This document shows, piece by piece, positions 31,489 to 39,947 of a DNA stretch of 64,000 nt. The first letter of the stretch is position 1, and every line of letters starts with the position of its first letter. The notes below the pieces were generated by a model. The model saw only the letters and a program-made list of their open reading frames with translations, had not been told where the DNA came from and searched no databases. The position numbers were made by a program, and so were the translations under genes. This stretch comes from Gadus chalcogrammus (taxonomy: Eukaryota; Chordata; Actinopteri; Gadiformes; Gadidae): NCBI RefSeq assembly GCF_026213295.1, contig NC_079419.1, forward strand, positions 17,803,728-17,867,727, read 5' to 3'.

Positions 31489-33345
31489 TCAGTGCAGCTC
31501 AATGAAAGCCTCCATCTCCTCCGAGATAAGCCCCTTGTAGGGCAGTCTGTGCCTCTCCACCGCCCGCGCTGCCAGGCACTGGAGGGTGATGTAGTTCAAG
31601 GGGCAGAGCGCCGGGTGGCCAGGGCTGCTCTGCTCCTCCAGCAACTCGTAGGCCGCCTTCCGCTTTGCGTTCGTGGCGTCAAAGTGCGCCCCGGCGCTCA
31701 CGAGCAGCGCCATGATCTTGGGGCAGCCGTTGGCGGCGGCCACGTGCAGCGGCGTGTTGTTGTCCAGGTCTCGCGAGTCGATGTCGGCTCCGCACTCCAG
31801 CAGCAGCGAGGCGACGGCCTGCGAGGGGAAGCGGCCCACGGGGTAGCGGCCCACGGACGTGGTGTCCTTGTCCACGGCCATGTGCAGGGGCGTGGAGCCG
31901 CCGCGGCCGCGCGGGTTGAGCTTCAGCAGCCGATACACCGTCTGCTTCTTCTGGTGCTCCTGCTCCGCCGTGCACTCCAGCTTCTCCAGCAGGAAGACCA
32001 GGTGCAGGATGATGGACAGCGCCTTGGTGAACTGCGGCGCCTCCGGCGGGTGGTCCCTCTGGGCCACCGCCCGCTCCACCTCCCGCACGCTCTTGCCCAG
32101 GACGCACATCAGGTCGTGGAAGGTGATGCGCGTCGCCAGGGTGCCCTTGGCGCGGTCCTGGAGGACGAAGGAGAAGAGCTCTGCGAAGGATAAGAAGCTG
32201 GAAGCCGTCATGGGACTGAGGGGGTCCAGGTTGCTCTGCTGCATGTCAAGGGCGTACTTCCACAGGCTGATGCAGCGCTCAAAGTTTCCCGAGTCGGCGT
32301 AGACGGCTCCTCTGTAGCGGATGTAGTAAGAGGTGTCGGGGTGAGACGGGCCCAGAATGCGCTCACGGACCAGTAAGGCCTGCATCCGCATCTCATCCGG
32401 GTCTGTTATAAGAGCCTCCAGCTCGTCCGCAGTGGTCACTTCCTGGGCACAGTTGTACGCAGAGATTGGAGGTCTGGGCAGGGGTTTGGCTAATAAAGCT
32501 GCTTTGTCTAGGGGTTGCCTTAACTCCATGGCCCGCCTCCAGTATCTCATTGCTCCGAGGAGATCTCGTTTTTTGTCTACAAAAGTGGCCCCAAGCAGTT
32601 CAAGTGCATCGATTCGTTCTTCCCTTACAGAGCGAGGTTGATGGGCGAGGTACTCAACGATGTTAGTGTGACCCGTCACACTGGCAGCCAGCAGCGGTGT
32701 CATTCCGTATCCATCTCTTTCCATGCGCGCATTACATTTCAACAGCATCTTCATGATGTCCAAACTTCCTGATTCGGCACAGTCGTGGAGGGCAGTGTTG
32801 CCTTTGACGCTTTTGCGGTTGACGTCAGCACCGCGATCTAGGAGGAACTTGGCTATATCTTTGTGACCCTTATAGCACGATATCATAAGGCATGTGTGGC
32901 CGTGGCGGTTGGCCACCTCCATGTCAGCGCTGTGTTCCACCAAGTACCGGACGATCTCGAGGTGACCGTCGAAACAGGCGGCTCGTAGTGGGGTCGAGTT
33001 GGTCAGCGTTGCGTTGTTGACCGAGGCACCGCGCCTCAGCAGCGCCCTGACCACAGGGAGGTGGCCGGCGGCAGAGGCCGCCCACAGCGGCGGCGCTCCC
33101 TCGATGGTCTCGCCGTCAAAATTGACAGACCCTCCCAGTTCAACATTAGCCTTACATTGTTCTAGGAGGTATCCCACCACTTCTAAATGTCCGTATCGAG
33201 AGGCGATCAACAGAGGGGTTCCCCCCTGGGTTTTCTCCTCAGCTAGAGCCTCCAACTCCTCTGGAGTTTTGTTGCTCAGCAACTTCTGTATAAGTTTCAG
33301 CTTACCATCTCTGGCCGCGTTGAACACGGTCGTCGTTAAATCCAT
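31489..33345 (-). CDS. fem1a: Fem-1 homolog A, substrate receptor of a CUL2 ubiquitin ligase
   Basis: Intact single-exon gene of 618 residues from MDLTTTVFNAARDGKLK. An in-frame M eight codons upstream is possible, but MDL is the conserved family start. FEM1 proteins are substrate receptors of cullin-2 RING ligases that recognise C-terminal degrons. N-terminal ankyrin repeats span about residues 3-236 (GGTPLLIASRYGHLEVV, GAPPLWAASAAGHLPVV, STPLRAACFDGHLEIV, GNTALHDCAESGSLDIM, GMTPLLAASVTGHTNIV). A TPR-like segment lies around 320-375 (ILGPSHPDTSYYIRYRGAVY), with two further ankyrins at about 483-570. A BC/VHL-box-like ITLQCLAARAV is at 586-596 and the protein ends EAFIELH. The EERIDALELLGATFVDKKRD region and the FIELH end fit fem1a rather than fem1c or fem1b. 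It lacks the roughly 50-residue insertion after the ankyrins of mammalian FEM1A, as I recall is usual in fish. No frame break is seen. Confidence 0.96.
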   Translation of the reverse strand: MDLTTTVFNAARDGKLKLIQKLLSNKTPEELEALAEEKTQGGTPLLIASRYGHLEVVGYLLEQCKANVELGGSVNFDGETIEGAPPLWAASAAGHLPVVRALLRRGASVNNATLTNSTPLRAACFDGHLEIVRYLVEHSADMEVANRHGHTCLMISCYKGHKDIAKFLLDRGADVNRKSVKGNTALHDCAESGSLDIMKMLLKCNARMERDGYGMTPLLAASVTGHTNIVEYLAHQPRSVREERIDALELLGATFVDKKRDLLGAMRYWRRAMELRQPLDKAALLAKPLPRPPISAYNCAQEVTTADELEALITDPDEMRMQALLVRERILGPSHPDTSYYIRYRGAVYADSGNFERCISLWKYALDMQQSNLDPLSPMTASSFLSFAELFSFVLQDRAKGTLATRITFHDLMCVLGKSVREVERAVAQRDHPPEAPQFTKALSIILHLVFLLEKLECTAEQEHQKKQTVYRLLKLNPRGRGGSTPLHMAVDKDTTSVGRYPVGRFPSQAVASLLLECGADIDSRDLDNNTPLHVAAANGCPKIMALLVSAGAHFDATNAKRKAAYELLEEQSSPGHPALCPLNYITLQCLAARAVERHRLPYKGLISEEMEAFIELH

Positions 33346-33475
33346 TTTATTGGCTTTGTGCTGACGCACTTTCAGCTAATGCCGCAACCACATGACCGAG
33401 GGATACGATACTAGTTGTTAAACAATTCATTTTGGTAATCTAGTCCTGTTTTCGGTCCCTCGCTCGCATCTCTCT

Positions 33476-33508
33476 GCCATTTTGAGGGTGCTGTCAAGAT
33501 GGCGTGTG
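33476..33508. promoter_or_regulatory. Pair of opposed YY1-like sites upstream of fem1a
   Basis: GCCATTTT at 33477-33484 (AAAATGGC on the minus strand) and AAGATGGC at about 33499-33506 match the YY1 core in opposite orientations. They lie about 130-160 bp upstream of the fem1a start codon, in a CpG-containing, TATA-less stretch. This is a motif match only. Confidence 0.4.
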
Positions 33509-35099
33509 AGTGACAGGTCTATGTTTACAGTTTCCGCAATATGCTTCGGGATATGTAGTTCTTAATGCATGCTTTTTCAACAGCGTGTTCTCTGGTTACT
33601 TTTTACAGGAACTTTGTTTCCCATGAAGCTGGCTCTCGGCCGTATCAGCTGATGGATTCGCTTGTTATGTTATGCTAACCTGGGTCCAGACCGTAACTAG
33701 CGTCCACTATAATTAAAATTAAGGAGGTATGATGTATCCATAATGCTACATTTTAATTCTTCCTTTGCAGATTTGTCAATATTTTTATAAAGGAGCAAAA
33801 TAAATCAGGGCATCTGTTTGGTTTATTTTATCCCAGGCTATTTTTGACGAAGTGAGACTATTTTACATTTCTCAACCAAAAATACATTGATATATTAAGC
33901 CACTTGGAGGCAGCATTGGACAACCTATTCCCGAAATACTTGTCCCTTGCATTACTATTCGTTTTTTGCGTATCCATATTTAAGGTTAGTACTTCTACAG
34001 GATAGATATAGGCCTACATAACAGATTTTTTAAATATAATATAGAATTATATGAATAATGGATCAATGATGTAAGCCGTGAAGATAGGGCAATAAGTCAT
34101 GCATTATTCATTTATACATTTTTATAGAAGGCTATCCTCCAGATTCTAGCAGAGATAATAACTGTTTGTTTTTTCACATAAGGTAATTTGCTGGTTGGTA
34201 TACTTTGAGAGAGATACACCTTAGCACACATGTGCTTAGTGTGATTATGGTCTGATAATGCTAGGCCTATAATGTGAAAAGGTCAACCTTGAATTTATTA
34301 TATGACGTGGCATGATTGATGGCTTAATTAACAATAACCTCGGTTTTGCAGCAGTATTTTAGAACTACCTATGTGCTATTTTTGTATTATTCCTTTAGTA
34401 TAGAATATATTATATCAAGTATAATCTGTTACGGTAAATGAGGATGTTATTAACAGCGTGAGCATGGCCATAATAATGTTTTTGAATTTACCTGACCAGA
34501 ATAAGTTACCTTTTCAATAATGAGTATGGATCATGTTTACCTTTACTCTATCTTGGCATTAATGTGAGCGTGACGGGAAATTAAGATCTCAAGTTGAAGA
34601 GGTAATATTTGTAACAAGAATGGTATATGTCATGATGCAATATGTTGGCACCAGGGACAAAATAGCCAAATAGCCCCTTACCCTCACATTTCGTTCTGCA
34701 AGGTTAGGAATCCCTGGTGTATTAGAAGATTATGTGAAACACATTGTAAAATGAAAATATAAAAGTGATGATCTTTTTGTGTTTATTTTCAGGTTCAACA
34801 GATCAGCCACATCAACAGTTATATTTAGAATGTATCCACTATCAAGTAAAAACAAAATTGAAAAATATAAAAGTTTTTATCTATCCATATAACTCTTGAA
34901 TGCTCCAACATGCAAAACTCACTTTTGATAAGACTCTTAATACAAAAATATACCAGACACCTCCACCTGAATTATCATGTAATGTGTCACAACAACAACT
35001 AAGCAACCTCACAAAGATCAGAAATTGACATAAACTCATTAGCAGGAGGGAATTTGTCAACCATAAATTAAGTCAAATTAAGCTATTTTGAACCTGCAG
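33509..35099. other. AT-rich intergenic DNA, nothing recognised
   Basis: This stretch upstream of fem1a and downstream of c2cd4c is AT-rich with no long reading frame, RNA gene or clear repeat that I can recognise. Confidence 0.6.
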
Positions 35100-35129
35100 A
35101 GTGTTTTCCACATTCTGGTGGAAAACACT
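35100..35129. repeat. Perfect 12-bp inverted repeat (hairpin)
   Basis: AGTGTTTTCCAC at 35100-35111 pairs with GTGGAAAACACT at 35118-35129 around a 6-nt loop. It lies about 60 bp left of a hAT-like element. Confidence 0.85.
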
Positions 35130-35190
35130 TGAGTTCTGGTGTTTTGTTTTCCCAAATCAAATGCTGTGTAACCTTGTACACACCTTACCG

Positions 35191-35568
35191 TAGTGGTTCA
35201 CAACCTTTTCTGGCCTATGACCCCATATCTAGCTCGGAAAATATTTGCGACCTCAAACATTAACTTTTATGTATCTGCTGCCACACAAACAGTTTTTGAC
35301 CAATCAACACCTGCCGGTAATATCATTATCCCATTAAACCTGATCGCATTTCTCTTCCCCACATTAAGTGATTAAGACTAGTTTGCTCGTGGCTATGAGT
35401 CATTAGGCAGTGAGTTCGTCTGTACAGGACCACTATGAGCCTGTATGTGACACAATTATTTGCTAAAATGGATCATCAAATATCCATTGCTTATATCAGC
35501 CTTCTCCTGAGACCTCACACATCAGGGGACCCTAAATGGGTTTTTGACCCCAACACTGAGAACCAGTG
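35191..35568. mobile_element. hAT (Charlie-like) non-autonomous element remnant
   Basis: The left end TAGTGGTTCACAACCTTTTC and the right end CAACACTGAGAACCAGTG are diverged versions of the CAGTGGTTCTCAACC terminal inverted repeat of hAT-Charlie elements. The interior contains GGCCTATGACCCCAT and other segments I recall from common fish repeats. About 378 bp long, no transposase frame, and no clean 8-bp target duplication. Confidence 0.55.
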
Positions 35569-36002
35569 AATTAAGGGATGTGTAAACCAAAACATGAAAC
35601 ATCTTTCTTGAAGTCTGTAAACTCTCTTCAAGCACACAATCTGAGATCTAACTTGCTAATCCATTCAATTCAAAGAAAGACTTTGATCAATTTGACACAG
35701 ATCTGCAAAGAACTCTGTTCATCCCATCGACAATGTCGGTTCTTCATTTGAGTACTGTGTTGCTACTAGCTATCCTACCTTGCCCATCCAGGCTTTGTCT
35801 AACGTGTTTACACACCGGCTTCCTATTGTCTCCTGTTTGTGTGAAAAGCATTTACTCTCTGCTTACGCTATTCCCAAGTTTACACCAACATTTACATATC
35901 TTTTGCCGAAGCGTGTTTCAACCTTAAGGCAGAGCGGACAGCCCACATATGGAGAGAGGTGATCCTCTGTCGGTGCCCGAGTTATCCTCACCCCGAAACC
36001 CT

Positions 36003-36554
36003 CTAGTTGCCCGACAGCAGCTCACTCAGTAACACTTCCCTCTCCCCGAGGAGAAGGTCTCTCTTCAGGCTCGTCCCCTTGTTCACCACCTTCATCTTGA
36101 TGGCCAGGCTCTTCACCTGGGCCGGGCTCAGCCCGTCGAAGAAGAAGTCCTCGTTGAACACGGGGTTCCGGCTGTTTTTGATGATGGTGCTGCGCTGCTT
36201 TTGCTTCTTGCCCGGGTTCAGGTAGAGCGCCACGCAGCAGTTGATGCTCTTAATGTCCGTCTGCCGGTCGTAGAGCTCCTCTGCCGTCAGCACGCGCACC
36301 CGCAGCATGGAGGCCTCGGCGTCGTAGTGGGTGCTGAGCCGCAGCGTGCCCCCCTTGTGGAGGTTGACCGTGTGCTGGCGCTGCAGCATCTCCGGTCCTG
36401 CGCCGCGGGACCCGGAGCCTTTCAGGCCGCGGAAGGCCGGGGAGTTGGGGCACCGCAGCCGGCGCCGCTGCACGCTGGGGCTGTTGTCGGCCGAGCTGCA
36501 CTCGTCCGTGGAGAGAGAGCTGTGGCGGCCCAAGGTGCGCTTGGCGCGAGACAT
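36003..36554 (-). CDS. c2cd4c: C2CD4C-like protein, exon 2 with C2 domain
   Basis: The last coding exon encodes residues 264-446 of a 446-residue protein. It starts with a conserved serine-rich segment (GRHSSLSTDECSSADNSPS) and continues into a C2 domain at about 333-440 (LRVRVLTAEELYD, SINCCVALYLNPGK, QRSTIIKNSRNPVFNEDFFF, KVVNKGTSLKRDLLLGE). The match to vertebrate C2CD4C (NLF3/FAM148C) is strong through the C2 domain, including SINCCV, KQRSTI and FNEDFFFDGL. Family members are small, mostly nuclear or peripheral proteins of poorly known function. The acceptor CCACTCCTCAAG ends at 36555, and the first codon is an internal ATG that could be mistaken for a start. The stop is at 36003-36005. 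Confidence 0.93.
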   Translation of the reverse strand: MSRAKRTLGRHSSLSTDECSSADNSPSVQRRRLRCPNSPAFRGLKGSGSRGAGPEMLQRQHTVNLHKGGTLRLSTHYDAEASMLRVRVLTAEELYDRQTDIKSINCCVALYLNPGKKQKQRSTIIKNSRNPVFNEDFFFDGLSPAQVKSLAIKMKVVNKGTSLKRDLLLGEREVLLSELLSGN

Positions 36555-36632
36555 CTTGAGGAGTGGAAAAACACAGTGGTGGAGGACCAGGGGTTAATGT
36601 TATGTGACACATCCGTCTCTCTGAAGAGAGGG

Positions 36633-36778
36633 AGCGGGATAGCGTAGTGGTTAGGAAATGTACAAGTTTAATCCCCAATTAAAAAAAAAAATAAGCAGCT
36701 GCCTTTGAGCAAGATGCTCCATAATTCACTCTAAGTCTCCTTGGAGGAGAGGCATCTGCTTAACCACTATATAATGTA
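36633..36778 (+). mobile_element. tRNA-derived SINE remnant inside the c2cd4c intron
   Basis: GGGATAGCGTAGTGGTTAGG resembles the box-A head of fish tRNA-derived SINEs. A body segment TTTGAGCAAGATGCTCC follows, then a tail resembling AAGTC(GC)TTGGA...GGCATCTGCT. It fills more than half of the 269-bp intron, antisense to the gene, and carries an internal A-run of 11. Confidence 0.6.
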
Positions 36779-36823
36779 CAGTGAAGCCGAATGCGAGCAG
36801 AGCATTAACGACAGGGTTCTCAC

Positions 36824-37612
36824 CTTAATTTTGGTCTCCTGGGTAAGGGAGCGAATGAGGGAGGCGGAGCGGGTGAGGAGGGGCGAGGTGAACGGGGAGG
36901 ACTCGGCCGAGGAGCAGGTGTCACTGGTGTCCCCGCCGCTGAAGTAGCGGTAGGGGTTGGGGTTGGCGGGGGACAGGTGGCTGCCCCCTTGGCGGCGCTG
37001 GGCGTTGGGCGAGGTGATGGGGCTGTTGGGGTCGCTGTGGAACAGGCTCTCCTTGCGGCGGGTGTGGGGCGACTCCACCAGGGTGGAGAAGCCGTAGGAG
37101 GTCTGGGCCTTGGGCACGTAGGGCAGGGACATGGCGCTCTGCGACTGGGGGTCGGCGTTGGTGTTGGCGTCCCCGCTGCCCGCCCCGAGGCGCCCGGCGA
37201 CACCCAGCTCGTCGCCCCCCGGCTCGTCGGCGCTCTCTATCTGGATGATGTGGCGGTTGGCCGACTTCAGCAGGCTGCGAGTGTCCCCCGCCAGGCGGGA
37301 CAGCAGCTGGGGGCTGCTGGGCATCCGGCTGCCCCGGCCCCGCGGGCTCTGGCTGCAGATGACCTGGTCGGAGGTGGAGCACGGCAGGGTGGAGCACGGC
37401 AGGGTGGAGCGCCGCTTCAGCTCCGGGGTGAGGGGCTCGGCCGCCTCCGGGGGGCAGCACAGGATCTTGGGCGGGATGAAGAAGTCGGGAATCCGGTTGG
37501 GCGTCAGGACGTTGGTGTACACAGAGATGGGGATGGCCTCTTGGGACTGCGAGGGATGGGACTGGGACCCGCTGCCATCTACGGACCGGCGGAGTTTGTC
37601 CAACAGCCACAT
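36824..37612 (-). CDS. c2cd4c: C2CD4C-like protein, exon 1
   Basis: Encodes residues 1-263 from MWLLDKLRRSVDG, the counterpart of MWFLERLRG near the start of mammalian C2CD4C. The family motifs follow in order: VLTPNRIPDFFIPPKIL, HIIQIESADEP, SAMSLPYVPKAQTSYGF, ESPHTRRKESLFHSDPNSP, YRYFSGGDTSDTCSSAESS, FTSPLLTRSASL. The frame is open to 37723, but a polypyrimidine-AG (CTTCCTCCTCTCAG) lies about 25 nt before the chosen ATG, which suggests that exon 1 starts there after a 5' UTR intron. A nine-base duplication gives STLPCSTLPCST. The donor AAG|GTGAGA starts at 36823, phase 0. In mammals the coding sequence is, to my knowledge, a single exon. Confidence 0.9.
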
Positions 37613-37835
37613 GCCGGTGTGCTTCTGAATCTGGGGGTTGATTGGCTGAGAGGAGGAAGCTATTGAAACAGAGGGTTGGATATTAAGCATTGAGCAGATG
37701 GCCACTACAGCTCCAGCATTCATTTATTGGGTTTTGAAATATACTGTATACTAATCTAAGTTCATGAACATGAACAAAATACATTTAAGCCATGGAGATA
37801 CAATGAAAGGTAAAAAAAATTGAAGGTAAATTAAG

Positions 37836-37837
<2 letters not shown>

Positions 37838-37920
<83 letters not shown>
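37838..37920. repeat. (AT)n microsatellite, about 80 bp
   Basis: A pure (AT)n tract about 220 bp upstream of the c2cd4c start codon, probably in its 5' UTR intron. Confidence 0.95.
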
Positions 37921-37921
<1 letters not shown>

Positions 37922-38999
37922 CAATTATAATTATATAGATATATACTACAATACATAAATTAATTGTTGATAAAGAAAACTATACTTGTTTTAAGAATAC
38001 AATGAGTCAAGTCTTCCATAACAACATTCAGAATCGGGAAAGAAATATCTGCAAACATATCTGGAGCGCAAAAGGACCTGTTGCGCCATCTTACCAACAA
38101 ATAGTTGTAGATAAAATTATCTATTTTACGTTCTACCCAAAATGGGTTACGTCACAAAGAATGAGTTAGCCTTTACGAAACCATGTAAGTATTCAACAAT
38201 TCAATAAAGGTGCGTCTTCACTATATTTTTGCCAACCCATATCTGTCTCGGAGAAAATATATTTAAAGTAACTTTGAATGGTGAAAAGCAAAAATATTCT
38301 ACCCTAATTATTTACATGGCAACTTTTACAACTCACCTGGACTACAGCATTTCTTTTTTTAAAAGCTGATGAGTTGCTTGATCCGCATTCCTGCCTCCTC
38401 TCCTTTGACTCACTTGCTTCCCTTTCGAATCATAAAAGTATCCAGCGCGTCTGCCAGAGGAGAGTGAGCTACCCGAGTGCACGGATACTTATCCTTTATA
38501 TGAGACCCCGCTGACATGTGAGCCAATTGGAAGCTCCCGATGCTGCCAGCATACCAACATACCGAACCGTGCGCTGCAGAGACGCACGTCTAAAAGATGG
38601 AAGCTATGGTTAACGGAATGCAAAAGTATTACCACTTTTTCAACAGCTATCAAGTCTAATTGCCCATTGTAATTTACTAATAAAGGTTATTTTTTCTATC
38701 GAGCAAATATATTAATTGGATTGGTTTGTGCTCCCATGTTGCGAATGACCCTTGGCGCTGCATGCCGCTGGTTGATTCAGCTTTCATAAGCAAACAAGCC
38801 AAAAAGGGAGCGCATGTGATGTTTCTTGTTCAGTTAATCGGCTTTCCACCGTGTCATCATCGTTTACATTAAGAGCAAAGAAGATTCGTCTTGACTTATT
38901 TGGAAACGGTTTCGTTTAGCGTAGGACAAAGCAGACTCAACCAATTAGCCACACAGTATTTTGATAGTAGTTACACAGAAGTTGTAAGTTGTATGTTGT

Positions 39000-39290
39000 A
39001 AGATGTGGTATGGTATGGTTGGGTGTGGCTGGTGTGGTGTGGTATAGTATGGTGTGGCTTGGTGCAGTGTGTTATAGTACAATGTAGTATAGTATGGTGT
39101 GGTGTGGTTTAGTGTGGTGTATGGTATGGTGTGGTTTAGTGTGGTGTATGTTGGGCTATGTATGTTGTGGTATATGTACTGTGGTAAAGTATGATGGACT
39201 GTATAGTGTTGTGTGGAATGGTTTGCTCTGGTGTGGTGTTGTGTGGTATGCGGTTTGATATGGCACCGTATGTTATTATATATTTACTAT
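39000..39290. repeat. Degenerate (TGTGG/TATGG)n satellite
   Basis: About 290 bp consist of GGTATGG, GTGTGG and TATAGTATGG-type pentamers with many substitutions. It looks like an old, decayed short-unit satellite. Confidence 0.75.
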
Positions 39291-39688
39291 GGTAAGGTTC
39301 AATAAGATATGACATGCTATGGCACAGAAAGCAATAAAGAAGCAACCAAGATTAATAATATGTTTGTTGTTTCCCTGGCCAACTGCTCATGCAGATGGCC
39401 CAGGTCTACTCTTGACTGGTCAGACTCCTTGATGTACTGCTTTCACCCCCTCTCCATCTGTCTCCATTTTCATTTCTGTCCACAGTGTATGTCATATGAT
39501 TCCAAGTTCATGAAATAATCCAAATATACGCAACACTTGTATTATCACCAACCTTCACCCTAAAGTACAGTATGCATGACCAACCTGTGCTCTGTTTGTG
39601 TTGGGTATGTTTGTGGGTGGATTGTTTGTGTGTGGGTGCATGTGTTGTCTGTGTGTGTGTGTATGGGTATGTGTGTGTGTGGTTAAAA

Positions 39689-39810
39689 AGCACGTGAATT
39701 TTCACGTGCTAATTTCGTGCACATAAAGGAGTGTGTTAACACGTACACTTTGGCAGCCCAAATTTAGCTTTTTGTGCACAAAAGCACGTCTAATTTCACA
39801 TGGTTTGTGT
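39689..39810. repeat. CACGTG palindrome and nearby related repeats
   Basis: AGCACGTGAA at 39689-39698 pairs perfectly with TTCACGTGCT at 39701-39710 (2-nt loop). Related words recur over the next 100 bp: GCTAATTTCGTGCACATAAA, TTGTGCACAAAAGCACGTCT and AATTTCAC. This may be a fragment of a palindromic satellite or short element. Confidence 0.6.
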
Positions 39811-39824
39811 GTGTCTTTGGTTTG

Positions 39825-39888
39825 TGTGTGTGTGTGTGTTGTGAGTGTGTGTATGTTTGGGGTTTGTGCGTGCGTGTTTGTGTGGTTT

Positions 39889-39945
<57 letters not shown>
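39825..39945. repeat. (GT)n microsatellite
   Basis: Interrupted (GT)n with a pure core at about 39893-39945. Confidence 0.9.

Positions 39946-39947
<2 letters not shown>

Noticed and set aside
31441..32193. 250-aa plus-strand open frame
   Set aside because: It is the antisense shadow of the GC-rich fem1a coding sequence. It has no family resemblance, while the opposite strand encodes a clear FEM1 protein.
36977..37666. 229-aa plus-strand frame and several overlapping minus-strand frames
   Set aside because: Shadows of c2cd4c exon 1; only one frame shows conserved motifs.
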